A DNA stretch of 64,000 nucleotides from Isoetes taiwanensis (GCA_021234155.1 JAJEKV010000002.1:43327203-43391202), one strand, 5' to 3'. Numbered from the stretch's first letter, positions 36,776 to 48,330 are shown. Notes: generated from the sequence alone by a model not told the origin. A program made the numbers and translations.

Positions 36776-37065
36776 TCCTTTAGCCACCAATTCTCCGGTA
36801 TGGTAGCGGTGGCCTCTACCCGTTGAGTCACTCTCCCTTCAACCATCTTCGCTTCAGCACAAGTGAAGGGAGGGGCTCCTGACCGGTGGAGGCCTCTACA
36901 ATAACCATTGTGGAACCTCACGTAGAGGAAGCCAAGGCTTGCATTTCTCTACAAGTCTTGCACTTTCTATTCTCCCTCGCTTTTAGTCCCAAGTGCCTCT
37001 AGCCTCATTCGAGCCACTCTCCTTGAACCATCTTCCTCGAATATTGAAGAGGAGTGGTTAGGACA
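35860..37065. repeat. Degenerate hairpin modules with CTCTCCTTCAACCATCTTC cores
   Basis: Six or more modules share a core near CCACTCTCCTTCAACCATC, a short loop with GACATTGCGAAG-like text, and a complementary arm (GAAGGGGATGGGCTC-like), then GGAGG(C)CTC. They lie at about 35890-35975, 36070-36125, 36190-36262, 36350-36400, 36822-36895 and 37010-37065. Several also carry the CGACTCG palindrome nearby. They look like subterminal or regulatory repeats. No coding frame passes through them. Confidence 0.65.
36460..36735 (+). repeat. Tandem duplication with about 163-bp period
   Basis: ATTCTCGGCCAAGGAAGCTC...AATGCCTTA...GGCATTCTCGACTTG at about 36460-36565 recurs at 36622-36735 with scattered changes. 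Each unit contains one CGACTTG/CGAATCGAG palindrome and an outer inverted pair AATGCCTTA / TAAGGCATT. Confidence 0.75.
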
Positions 37066-37806
37066 GGGCGGAAGAAGAGGATGCATTTGAACCCGATCTC
37101 ACGGGCCTTAGTCCTAGCCTGATCTATGTACAACATTCCAAGTAAGCAGGTCCATGAAAAAACACACCTAAACGGGCCTGTTTCTTTACCCCGATCCATT
37201 GTTTCCTTGCCGAGAGCATCTCTCAACCCGAGAGAGTAAATCATCTCTCGAAGCTGAAAAATCTTTGGACAAGGAAACGATGAATCCGTCGAGCTTATCG
37301 GCGGTTCCATTATTTAAACATATACGGCATGTTCTACAAGCTTTAAATAACATAGGCATCTACGAAACTCACCTCTTCACGGTGATTCCTTTGGGCCATC
37401 AGATATCCACGGATCCCATGACCTCACCTAGAGTCTTTGCTTTTCGGCCGGTCTCTTCAAGAGTGTATTAAAGATCTAATACTTGTATCAACTGCGATTC
37501 TCAAGCGTATCCCGTTCCATGGCGCCCGCAGTTGTAGAGTTCCAGTGTTTGGCAGCTCCTCTCCGCTTCCTACCTTAGCTCCGTGCTCATCGATCAAATC
37601 AATCGCTTGCAATAGGGCTAGCGGTGAAAAAAACACATATGCAAAGTATTGTTAGCAAATTTTAAGGTGTCAGCGGGCGCCATTTCGAAATCGCTAACGA
37701 TCGATGCTCCCCTCGAACTTCGAGGTCCCCAATGCAGCGAGGGAAGATAAACTACGCTCCGCTCACTTAGTCCCTTGATGTGATTAAATTTCGAAATAGT
37801 GTTTGG
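37066..37806. other. Unassigned DNA of the giant element
   Basis: A short plus-strand frame at 37266-37471 (LFKHIRHVLQALNNIG) has helical, coding-like composition but no family I recognise and no continuation. The rest shows no gene. Confidence 0.35.
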
Positions 37807-37850
37807 GCGGGCTAAAAGCCGACCGTCTTTGCACTTTAGCCCGCTTTTTT
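37807..37850 (+). terminator. Terminator-like hairpin followed by T run
   Basis: GCGGGCTAAA (37807-37816) pairs perfectly with TTTAGCCCGC (37835-37844), an 18-base loop lies between, and six T follow directly. In bacteria this would be read as an intrinsic terminator. In a plant element its role is unknown, possibly a 3'-end hairpin of a transcript. Confidence 0.45.
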
Positions 37851-37984
37851 CATAAATGATTGCATGTCCTTAACTTCAAATTAAAGAACACGCCCGATCT
37901 TTTTACATGCGGTCCTAAAACTCACAACGTATGGAGGAGACTTAATTCTGAGGGGTCCGAAGAGGATGAGAGGGCATCTTCGAC

Positions 37985-38500
37985 ATGACTCCGCCCAAGA
38001 AGCGAGGCGCGGAGGGGATGCTTCTACCGGTGGCAAAGAAGAAGAAGAAGACAAACACCCCGTGTGAGCTCGAGGTTTTTCTTTTGTCGGAATACCTTAA
38101 TCGATCCATCCTTTCATCTTGCAAAGCATTCACCGCGGACTCATCGGGTGATCATCGGGCGAACTCCATTCTTCGCCATCGAGGGATCGGAGACAGAGCT
38201 TCTTGAAACAAAGGTAGATTCTGGTGGTATGTCGAGGTATCGACAAGTGGGAAGGAGAAAGATCTGTTTCTACACCAAAGGGACAAGAAGAGCTCCGGAG
38301 ACAAGTACAAGAAATGGGTGTTGTGCTCTCCGCCTCTGCGCTGAGATTCAAAGCATTTAACACTACATGTCGAGGACTGCCGGAAAGAGTAAGTTCTATC
38401 ACACCAAAAAATTAGCAAGTTTCAAATTATTCTCACTCTTCCATGAGCAAGGCTAAGGGCATCGAAAAAAGGCCGCGCCTTTAAATTGTCGAGGAACCTT
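37985..38500 (+). other. Short unrecognised frames in the giant element
   Basis: A frame at 37985-38206 begins MTPPKKRGAEGM and has a KKKKK run (a nuclear-localisation-like stretch). An overlapping frame continues to 38415. The two may be parts of one frame-broken gene. I recognise no domain. Confidence 0.35.
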
Positions 38501-38502
38501 GG

Positions 38503-39094
38503 GTGGAAGGATCCGAAGGGATGAAGGAGGCCGGAACCCTAACATCCGAGGGGAGCTTGGTATGGAGATTTCCAGAGTCGGGAAAAACTGTTCAACACGG
38601 GAGCTTCACTTCTACCGTCTTTGAAGACTCTACAACACTCTACAAATTGGGGAATGAAGTTGTGGTTCATACACAAAAAGTCCACCAAAACAAAGATGGG
38701 GATGATGACACCCACGGGAGGAATCGTGATGACGAAGGAGACGAAGATATGGTCGAGTCCCCAAACCTCGATCCAGATGATCGATCAGGATTTCACAGAG
38801 AGAGGGGCATGTAAAATGGAGCCGCCTAGCTCAAGATTATCCGTTGGGAATATCACACAAGCCTTCAAAGGCTGGACATTAGGACGGCTGAAGGTTTGCA
38901 CGGGAGATGCCGCCTTGTTCAACCATTGGAATTTAATCCAAAGACACATGCTGGAGATTCTGAATCGATGGTGCGACATCCCGTTGCAGATCCAATGCCC
39001 TGCGGATGTCATACCTTTAGCGATCGACAGTGAGTTGTTCACCGAAGTCCGAGGGAAGATCCAAGGGAAAGACGCCCTGGCTTCCAGGTTGTAG
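38503..39094 (+). pseudogene. Unrecognised protein with BAH-like start, frame-broken
   Basis: Open frame 38503-38814 includes TSTVFEDSTTLYKLGNEVVV, which resembles the start of BAH-type chromatin-reader domains (a LYKLGD.V.V pattern). A long acidic tail rich in D, E and N follows. An overlapping frame continues to 39094 with a coding-like segment (QAFKGWTLGRLKVCTGDAAL) and a Cys/Pro motif. The overlap suggests one original gene with a frameshift near 38700-38810. A C-terminal helical part may follow. The function is unknown. Confidence 0.4.
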
Positions 39095-39292
39095 ACACAA
39101 GACTCTGAGGGCTCAAGTATTCGTAGACGGAGAAGGAGGTGCCGCAAGGATCAGGATAGATATGCCAAGCGAGAGTGCAGAGTTCTTTCTACGGAGACGC
39201 CAAAGAACCGAACGGGCCAAAGATTAGCCACCGCTGTAACACAATAGCGCGAAAGTGCCGCCTACGTAAGATAAATAACTCTCGGTTTCCAT

Positions 39293-39676
39293 TTCTCGCG
39301 AAGTCGAGAAAGCCCTCGCCATCCTAACATTTCGCCGATTATCATCGGGGTTTTCGACTCGCGAAGTCGAAAGCCGTGGTAACACGTAAAATCAAAGGAT
39401 GCGGAGCTTTCATTCAGCGAAGTCGAGAAAAACCCTTAGCCAAGTAAAAGAAAATTAGACATTCAAGGGATTTTTCGGACTGAAGTCGAGAAAGCCCCGC
39501 CATCCTAACATTTGCCGACATATCATCGGGTTTCTCATTTCGCGAAGTCGAGAAAGCCAGGGTAACACAGAAAATCAAAGGATGCAGAGCTTTCTCGACT
39601 CGCGAGTCGAGAAAACCCAGAGAAGTAAAAGAAAATTAGACATTCATGGGACTTTCGACCAAGGAGTCGAGAAAAC
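39293..39676 (+). repeat. 182-bp tandem duplication with embedded palindromes
   Basis: AAGTCGAGAAAGCCCTCGCC at 39301 recurs as AAGTCGAGAAAGCCCCGCC at 39483. Both units continue through CATCCTAACATTT, TATCATCGGG, GGTAACAC and AAAATCAAAGGATGC to AGAAAATTAGACATTCA. Each unit carries three CGACTCG(CG)AGTCG-type palindromes. The similarity is about 85 percent. Confidence 0.82.
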
Positions 39677-39873
39677 CCGGCTACTATTTAATTGCTTATT
39701 AGGGTGTTTGTAGATACTTTCATGCTCGACATTGGTACATTGTCCAATGCGCCCCTTTATCCCGACCGGATCATACACGCCTAGGCAAATTGGAAAGCAT
39801 TGGGTTGTCCTCGGCCCTAAAGGGAAACGTGGCTCCCCGGGATAAGTGGAAGACCTTTGAGAAACTATGCGCA

Positions 39874-40223
39874 TATGTTCTCACTGAGGGACAGGAAGAT
39901 GACGAGGGAGAGGAAGAAGAGGAGAAGAAGAAGAGAACACCAAGGAAAGGCAGTGGAGTCTCTCGCACCAATATGACCTCATTCTTAATCGAGGCTGGTG
40001 GGAGAAATGGACTGACATATGGGCTCAATGGACAAGAGGCAAAGTCAAGGACAGCAATGGAGAATTTCCAAGCAGGCCGGACCCCAAGTTGTTTGACAAG
40101 CAGTTCATGAAGAGGATACAGGGCCTCACGGACAAAGAAACGCTTGACCTACAAGGCAAAATCTTGGAGGGAACAATCCTGCTAAGGAAGATCAGGCGTT
40201 CTAAAATGCAGGACGCAAAGGAT
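39874..40223 (+). pseudogene. Unrecognised ORF of the giant element, 5' part (interrupted by the Mutator-like element)
   Basis: The frame begins after a Glu/Lys-rich stretch and reads through WWEKWTDIWAQWTRGK and KLFDKQFMKRIQGLTDKE to KMQDAKD at the insertion point. It is open and coding-like (tryptophan-rich, then charged helices), but I recognise no family. The frame continues in phase at 49439 after the Mutator-like element with YATVLKRQRALEEG. The interruption makes it non-functional unless the element excises. Confidence 0.6.
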
Positions 40224-40290
40224 GGGGAATTTTTCTTGGAGGGTTTTTTCTTGACTGGTTAAGAGGGTTTTTTTTATTTCTAGTAGACGA
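40224..40290 (+). repeat. Left TIR of the Mutator-like element
   Basis: Starts GGGGAATTTTTCTTGGAGGG and is about 80 percent similar to the reverse complement of 49367-49429, with GGAGGGTTTTTT, TGGTT and AGAGGGTTTTT as the fixed blocks. Confidence 0.8.
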
Positions 40291-40571
40291 AATTGTGAAT
40301 TTTTTGGTGGCATTAACATGTAAATAGGATCTTTGGTGCCTAGGATTAGAACTTGAATTGGACAGTTGATTTAAATGGAGAATAACTTGGCACACATTTA
40401 TTTAATAAAGTAATTGAAAGAAAACATAGAAAACGAACATGTTTCAAAGGATTGATCGCAGGACATCATCTGTAACTACAGGTTGGATGATGTCAATAGT
40501 CAATCTTGGATCTTGGTTTAATAGCCTTGCAAAGACATACATTATATGCTTGCATGGAGTATATTGCTTCT
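40291..40571. other. Element DNA between left TIR and transposase stop codon
   Basis: Non-coding; probably the transposase 3' UTR. AATAAAGT-like text on the plus strand near 40405 is not on the transcribed strand, and no polyadenylation signal was fixed. Confidence 0.4.
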
Positions 40572-43500
40572 TCATTGTTCTAGCTCGAAATCGACGGTGC
40601 ATGTTGGATATTTGCAAATGCTTACCTTGTAAGTTTCGTTTGGCCTTCTAATACAATACTCAACATGTAAGTGAGGTATGATGACTCTCGTTGAAAGCAG
40701 TTCACATTCCAAATGTAGAGCTTGTTCAAGTCTGATTTCTGCATCCTTCCCCAATTTTGTCCTTCTATTCATGCGTTTTCCAAACCGCTCCATAACTGTC
40801 ATGGGCTTACTTGTCATGGGCTCACTAGAAGCTGTAGCATTGCATGAATTGATCCCTCTAATAGAGAAACTTCCTCTCTCCAATATTCCCAACTCTTGGC
40901 TGTTTAGATTGACCCCAGTACATACTGGCCAATCAACAGGTCTAACTGGCACATGTACTATATTGGTAGAGGGATACCATGTGTGTTGCATATGATCAGG
41001 GCAGAACCAAAATTTTTGTACGACCTCCCTTCCATTTGCTTTCCTTACCCCTGTAAAACATGGTGCTGCAGTGGATTTGGTTATAATCTTATTGATATAG
41101 GAATTACATTTCCTACCATTCGGCCCCAATCTTCCCTGGCACTTCACTCTACTACCTGGCTCAGTTCTTCTTATTGCCCACTCTTCGTCAGCCACATCAA
41201 ACTCATGAACAACATATACTGCTTCATCAAATACTATGTTACGCCTTCGTGATGCATCCATTCTAACTCTAGCTTGCGTATGAGCTCGCTTATCTGGACG
41301 ATGACTTCCTGATCCCATGTCTCTGTTGTACTCAGAACTGTCTCTAGTTCGCTTAAGAACTGTTTGGTTGTTTCCTCCGGAACCTGGATCTATGGGGCGG
41401 ATTCCGGTATGCAACACAGCTGAATTGACTGCATTAACACAAACTGAAGGACTTACATTGCTAGTAGCGGGAGTACCTAATCTTCGAATCAATGTAGCCA
41501 ATCCAGGACCCGTGCCAACAAAGTTATGTTCTCTATGTGCTTTACACTTTGCACTTTGTAATACAGCTTCTGTCAGATCATGTAGACAAGCGTCATACAA
41601 GCTTATCTTATTGACGTAACCTCTTGATGCTAACCAGCTGGCATGTCTAGATTCAGATAAATTTGTGTTTGGTATCTGAGCTGCTGCAACTAGATCAACA
41701 CCATCATGCATGAAATTACCCCATCTACTAGCTCTTTGGTGCCACCATGCAAGCCAAGATCCCAATGCTGGTAAATCTCGTGGATTAGCTTTTCCTGGCC
41801 ACCAAGAAATAATATTTTGATATGCCACTTCAGCTTCTTCCACAGAAGCTGCTGATCTCCATGCCCTGCATAAAGTTAAATGTTCTTGCCTATGCTCATG
41901 AATAATGAGTTTATTTGTATGTCTCTGTAGACACTGCTCCCAATGAAATTTACAACCACGTTCTCTTCCTTCCATTGGTTGTCCATCATTGAATACCAGA
42001 CGAATGGCATTCCAATTAGCTTGAGCTTCGTCAGCCATAAATCCTCTAAATTGGGCCGGCTTAAAGCTCTTCAACATCATTACATTATTAAGCTTCTTCC
42101 AGAACTTTGCTTGCGAGGCAGTATCTTCAGTTTTCATCTCACAAGTTGCTATTGTCAATAGACAACGCATACTGAAAATTATAGAGAAAAGAAGTAAATA
42201 TGTGTCATTAAAATGAATAAAATAGAAGTCCAATGAGTACCTAGGGTCATAAACATGACAAGCCAAAGTTGTCCATCCAGGGATACGTTTAACATGATCA
42301 AAATGAACCCAAGAATTTTCTAAGTCACCTCCAGGGCGCATTCTGTTAACAAGCTCCACTCCAGATCCAGGACCAGTTGTGGACATTTTGAATATATAAC
42401 ATCGACCAGTATGTTCATTGTGAAGTTGGTAGGGAAACTTGGATCCATGAAAGAATTGATATCTGCAGTACTGCTTCAGGTAAAGAATCTTCCCAATCTC
42501 ATCTTTTTGTGTGGTGCGACACTCCAATGTCTTATTTATCCATTGACGTATCCTTTAGAACCAAGAAAATTGTCAAAAGACAAAAGAGATATATATTAAT
42601 AGCAATATCTACATTAAGAAAAGTACCTTCGCTTATTGCAAAGGGGCTCCAATTGTCTCAGCAACCCGTCAATTTTATCTCGGTCCCACATGTGAATGTC
42701 AGAAGCTTCCTCTGTTGATATCAAACTATTGATTGTTATTTCCATGGCAATCTCTTTCTCTATTTCTTTTGGCCCTTTCCTAGCAACAGATCCACTGGAC
42801 TTGGATTGAACCATTTGCTGCATTTGCACTAGTTCTTCACGACTTGGTAGTGATCTAGCTGGGTGTTCATGCCTGCCAATATGAATGGCCAATCTAGTGT
42901 ACCTGAAATTGTCAGGCAATACGTAATAGATTATACATTGGCATAGCTCGATGCATGAAGGTTGTTCATCACAATATTCACAAGCCAAAACACCTGCATC
43001 CTTAGACAATGGACCAATAATAGGTTGCCTTTTCAGAGTTCCCTTCCATTGAACATCATTTGCAAAACCTCTAGAAGAAAATAATCACAAGTAGGATTCA
43101 TGCATCTTATGTGCCCACAACATTTGGAATACTTAACCACGCCATCAAATGCTTGACTTGTTTTCTCTGGCTTGCTCCAGATGTATGGATCAACTTTGCG
43201 TTCCATTCCAGACATGGACTTGAGTACATCAGGAGGCAACTCAAATACTATAGTATCATTATACTGAGATGGTAAATATTCCACTCCTTGTGCTATCTCT
43301 GTCTTGGATGTGATTTTTTTCAACTTACTAGTTCCAACGCTCCACAGAATTGACTCAAAAGTTGATAAAGGTTTCTTGGACACATCTCGATTAGGACTTT
43401 CAATCAATATTGGGGCATCAGGAGTGCCGATACAGATGGGTGCGCCTTCTACAGAAATAAAGTGACCATTTACTGCAAAAGCTCTATAGACAACTTCACC

Positions 43501-43816
43501 TCTGTCATTGGTAATCTCCGGGAGTCGTAAGGTTGGTAATCTCCGGGAGTCGTAAGGATCTACCTTCTCGACCATTAGAAGATTGAATTACACATAGCCC
43601 CGCTGCTTTAAATTGGAAACTATCACAAAGCCATTTTCTACTCATACAACATTCTCCATTTTCAAAAGTAGCAAAGATTCTCAAACGCTTTCCTGGTGAA
43701 GTGATGATAACATCAGTTTTGGTGAAGGCCAGAATATCGCATTCGCCTAGATCCATGTCAAAGATGAATAAAAACTTGAATCTAACGAGCCGGTTTAAAA
43801 AGATGAAACACAACAT
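40572..43816 (-). pseudogene. GCM/MULE-type transposase with introns, two disabling lesions
   Basis: Minus strand. The N-terminal part holds a Cys/His-rich finger (KCCGHIRC, NPTCDYF, then ACEYCDEQPSC and IHIGRHEHP), like the WRKY-GCM1 class linked to MULE transposases. The catalytic core has HVYDPSMRCLLTIAT across an intron, FRGFMADEAQANWNAIR, CKFHWEQCLQRHT and NTNLSESRHASW; the acidic residues in these strings are the expected DDE set. A C-terminal Cys cluster (KCQGRLGPNGRKC, FWFCPDH) follows. Introns at 42553-42626 (74 bp) and 42172-42240 (69 bp) have GT-AG ends and keep phase. Lesions are a perfect 25-bp tandem duplication (43508-43557) and a one-base slip near 43083. Without them the gene would be close to intact. 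Confidence 0.82.
43508..43557 (+). repeat. Perfect 25-bp tandem duplication inside the transposase gene
   Basis: Two identical 25-base units, 43508-43532 and 43533-43557, each starting TTGGTAATCTCCGGGAGTCG. The duplication shifts the frame: reading from upstream reaches LRLPEITN and then ends, while the second copy repeats LRLPEITN in the frame that continues downstream. Complete identity points to a recent event. Confidence 0.93.
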
Positions 43817-44364
43817 GCTTGAACGTTCTTAACAAAATTTTGTCATAAATGCATAACGTTGTAGTTATGAGTGCTTGCCATAATCATAAAACCAAACATT
43901 ATGAATGCCAATAGAACACTATCTATATCATAATCATAAAACGTTAGCATTAATTGTCATAAAACGTTAGTGGGGGTGCAAATGTGGGGCAAAATATTAA
44001 AACGTTAGCATTAACGTCATAAAACGTTAGTGGGGGAATGTGGGGTATTGGCAAATGTGGGGCAACCCGTTAGAATTTTTTGAGGCAAAAATTTGAGGCA
44101 ACCCGTTAGAACGCAAAAATTCCTAAAGCATGTCTATTGCCCGCAAGCATTCCTAAAGGCAAACATTCTTAAAATAAAAAGACAACTTTGCTAAGACATG
44201 ATATTTTTAAAAGTATATTGATCATCAAAAGTAACGAAAGAAAAAAAAAGAAGCAAGAAACGAAAGAACTTTTTCTTATGCGACGGCGCGTTTAGTGACT
44301 CTGCCAGATGCTGCTCCAAATCGAACTCGCACGCCAGATCACCCAGCGGTAGCCAGTCCTCCAC
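43817..44364. other. Upstream region of the transposase gene
   Basis: Contains repeated ATAAAACGTTAG words (about 43938-44030) and GTGGGG(C/A)AA words (44025-44105). These may be part of the promoter shared by the divergent genes. No coding frame. Confidence 0.45.
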
Positions 44365-45110
44365 TAAATTTGTAAGTATTTGTTATGTTGCCTTCTCTTT
44401 CACCATTTTTCGCAGATCATTTCGCGGATCATTTTTTGATTTTTCGCGATCTCCTCGGATAGAACTCCTGCAAATCACCCCAGGCGGCGCCGTCCTACCC
44501 AAAATCTGTGAGTATTTTGTAAGTTGTCTTCTCTTTCACCCTTTTTTTTCCCAGATCATTTAACTGTACTCGAACTCCTCCAGATCTTTTCGATGTCTTG
44601 GAACTCCGAAAATCAACCCAGCGGCCCTCCCAAAAAATGTTAGTATTTTGTAAGTTGCCTTCTCTTTCACCGTTTTTTTTTTTTTTTCATTTTGATATCT
44701 TTTCTTAGATCATTTAAGCGTACTCGAACTCCTCGGATCTTTTTAAGCTCTCTTGGAACTCTTGCAAATCACCCCAGGCGGCGCCGTCCTCCCCAAAATT
44801 TGTAAGTATTATGTAAGTTGCCTTCTGTTTCACATTTTTTTTTCATTTTCATTATCTTTTTGCGAGCATTTAAGCGTACTCGAACTTCTCGGATAAAGTC
44901 GCTCTATTGGAACTCCTGCAAATCACCGTAGGCGGCGCCGTCCTCCCTAAAATTTGTAAGTATTTTGGAAGTTGCATTACGTTTTTGAGAGCATTTAAGC
45001 TGTACTCGAACTTCTCGGATAAATTTTGTTTGCTTGAACTTCAGAAATCACCCCAGTAGCCGTCCTCCCCAAAATTTGTAAGTATTTTGTAAGATGCCTT
45101 CTGTTTCACA
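44365..45110 (+). repeat. Six-unit tandem repeat array between the divergent genes
   Basis: Anchors AAAATTTGTAAGTATT or close variants lie at about 44365, 44501, 44631, 44796, 44949 and 45070, spaced 114-165 bp. Each unit also has a TACTCGAACT(C/T)CTCGGAT-like block, GGAACTCCTGCAAATCACCCC, GGCGGCGCCGTCCTCC, and GT(T/A)GCCTTCTGTTTCAC plus a T run. The anchor TTTGTAAGTATT resembles a 5' splice site, so each unit could be a leader exon. The array lies upstream of both genes. Confidence 0.85.
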
Positions 45111-45543
45111 GTTTTTTTTCATTTACATTATCTTTTTGCAAGAGAATGAACGTGTGTCCACTTTGAAAAATAAGATTGTGGACCTAAGCCCTTTGCTCTG
45201 TGAACCTAAGCCCATTCATTTTTGAGCATTAGCATTTCATTTTATTTGAGTGGCATTGTATTTTATCCTTCAGGCTTTGTTTGTTATGTCCGATTTGGGT
45301 CTGTTCCTTGTGTCAGATTTGATTCTTTATGCGGTTATCCTCCCCATTCTTTACACATACATTCCAATCCCACATCCTTGTGCGTGCAACATAGCCATTT
45401 GCATCTTCTAATAATCTACACCTGTCCTATTTTCCTATCAGTTGTTGCGTGAAGCTAAAGTAGTTCTCTTTCATTCTGCAGATGTAAAAGTTGAAGGTCA
45501 GATGTAAAATTTGAAGGTTTTGCAAGATAGTGAGGTTGTTAAT
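45111..45543. other. Leader region before the plus-strand gene
   Basis: No repeat unit and no strong frame. A short frame at 45222-45452 has no features. Probably 5' UTR or intron of the gene that starts at about 45544. Confidence 0.4.
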
Positions 45544-48330
45544 GGTTCAAACTAGAGGCAGGAATCTAGATTTTCAGCCTATCGTTTGGAGTCCCCTAAA
45601 AGCGGAATAGAGGAAAAGCAAATAAAATTATGTCTAATATTCTTGGCGGTCGGGACCATGAAACAATAGAAGAAGAGGATGAGGATAAAAATGAGGAAAT
45701 GGAAAATGAAGACGATTGATGGAATTGATGCATCAGGAAGCGGATGTGCAACAATGTCATAAGCTTGAAGATCAATTTCAAAACCCGAAGGTGCCCGCAT
45801 GCAGAAAGAAACAACATAAAATCAAGACAACATGAAGCAAAACCAGCCACATATGAAAGTTTGGAGGATGATATTAATGAAGATTTTGATGCAACCTTCA
45901 CGATGGAAATGATTTCTGAGACCCTTGATCAACTCAGGTTAACAAGACCTACACCACCACCATTGATCCCTCCGTAGAATTCTTAGAAATGAGGCAGTGA
46001 GAACAGTGACTAGTTCTACTCAACAGATGCGAGAAGTATTTCGATCTGATGGTTATATTCAAGAAAAAGGCTCCTTCATTTTATCAATGCAAACTTTGAG
46101 GAAAGATGATGTTTGGCTTGATGACACCATAAAGGCAAACTGGGATCCCATCTGGAGACAAATAATTGAAGAGTTCGAATTAGAAGTTGCAAATTGAGGA
46201 GGATTGGAAAGATTTGAGTGGTCGCATGTTCTTATCTTTGGGATGGGAATCATCGTCATTGTGGCATGGATGGAGGAGATTGCATCCAATTACACATTCA
46301 ATAGGTCGAGACATATTCGAGTATTGGCATCATTTGTGGTTGTCGATCGTGATACAAGAAGGTCCATTGATATCATCATTGAATCGCATTAATGAGTATG
46401 TATTGCCTTCTTGCATATATAATCACTTAATTTATGTATGTAATCAACGATGTTGATTTAAACTTATGTAATGTATTCTGAGGTTGAATGAGGTTGGAGT
46501 TGTCAAAAATACTCTAAAAGATACTTTGTATAGTGTATACAAAGTGGCAACATCTAATCCTGAAAAGTACACAAGTAGATTAGAACCTTCATATCTGAAA
46601 TCATTGAAGCTAAAGGATTCTAGTGGCATTCTTTGGTGACCAATGGTATCCATTACCAAGACTTGCTTACTGCAAAATATTGTTTCAGGTAATTATTTTT
46701 AAATTTTGTTATGGTAATGTATAAGATGTATTGATTAGTTGTTTATTGCATTGGTCTATAGCGTGCCATTGATAGAGATATAGAGCAAGAAATCAAGAAG
46801 ATTGGACAATCGATGATCTTTGAGACAATGAGATCAAATGCCAAAAGGAAGGTCCATGAAAAGTGGATAGCAAAAATGGGGAAGTATCTTGGAATTGTGA
46901 ATCCATCTTTAGGAAGTAGTTGGTTGCATGCTGTGACTCGTCTTGACTTGGAAACTAAAAGCATGAACATTACAGTAGAAAAGTTGATTGAAATGGTTAA
47001 AGCTAAGGTCCCAAATCACGTTAGGGACAAATGGATTCATTGGATGTCTTCTGGTGTTGCAATTATAAGTACTTATGGCATTCCAACTAATGATAAAGAT
47101 TTTAGAGATTGGGTAAAAAAGAAAGTGTGGTTGGAGCATTTACTATCCCGTGCAAAGGAAATTTTTCTAAGAACATCAGAGGACTTCAACATTGTTATTG
47201 AAATCCATAGAGGCGATGACCTAGAGAGTTGGTTTCGTCAATTCAAATTGGAAAACAGAAAAATGATGTTCAAGAACTATGAGAAGGAGATGATACTTGG
47301 TTCTACAATGCATGATGCATTTGAAATTGAAAAGTCTGCTACAAGGGTTTGCCACAGGTACATCCTATTTTTCTTTATCAAGTTTACTTGTTTACGTTTG
47401 ACACTAACTTCTTTGTCTTACACGAGATATTATAAGTATCTCGTGAAGCAAAATCTTTTGCATCAAATTCCTATCCGGATCAAAGTATGGTGCAAAAAAA
47501 GGCGAGCATGGCATGTATTCAGAGAAGGGCAATATGGATCGACCGGGAGGCATGGCGATTATGAGGAAATCCATTGTCCTTGGTGGTTGGATTTTCCAAT
47601 CAATAGTTATCCAAAGAGGAGAAGGATGAATGGCATAAACATCAAAAGGCGTTATGAAAGCAAGTGATCCTATCCCTTCCGTCACAAAGGTTAGATGTAC
47701 ATGGTACTAAAAGCGATGAAAAGAAAAGGAAGAAAGTAAAGCACAAAGATGTTGATGTATCGATGAGGAAACTATAGAGGTTGGGTGTGGAGCATCCATG
47801 TCCACAACCTTTTGAAATTATGTGCAATGTTGCTATTGAAATTCATTGTGCTGATGTTTGTCACATATCGGAAGATTTAAATCGTAAGATAGAAAGCAAA
47901 TCTTTCAAAGAATTAAGGGGAGTTTGCCGGGTCACACGCATAAAGCCATTGGCGAGGTACATGCATTTGGAAAAGAAAGGGATTGGGGATTTGACGTACT
48001 TCTAATGGATTTTTCCGACTAATGACTTCCTTTTCTTTGGTATTTGTCGGAGATACCGATTGGAACAAATGTCCACAAACATTGATTGAGGCGGCCTTTG
48101 CTCTAGGTAACTTATGTTTGGATGATGGTGTTTGGATAGTAGCTATTTGTTCTTGAAGCAATGCAAACAAGTCCAAAGGGCTGGAAAATTGAGGAACATA
48201 GAAATTATGAGGACTTACACCCTCGTATCTGATAAACCTTTTGGGTTCAAGATAGATAAGCTTGGCACTTTCGCTCAACTTTCTTTGCAGGTTTATGTTA
48301 TGGGCAGAATTGGCACAACACCGCGCATTC
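45544..48330 (+). pseudogene. Unrecognised multi-exon gene of the Mutator-like element, upstream of the methyltransferase domain
   Basis: Coding-like pieces lie in series on the plus strand: MVQTRGRNLDFQPIVW (45544); an acidic stretch (45640-45710); ESLEDDINEDFDATFTMEMI (45858-45917); SFILSMQTLRKDDVWLDDTI (46073-46132); WKDLSGRMFLSLGWESS (46205-46255); KDTLYSVYKVATSNPEKY (46519-46572); a 190-residue helical block (46763-47357); and IESKSFKELRGVCRVTRIKP (47887-47946). Stops and possible introns (for example after 46195 and 47357) separate them. A segment near 47985-48015 (GFDVLLMDF) might be methyltransferase motif IV, weakly. I recognise no family for the first 600 residues. They probably belong to one gene with the domain that follows. 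Confidence 0.5.
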
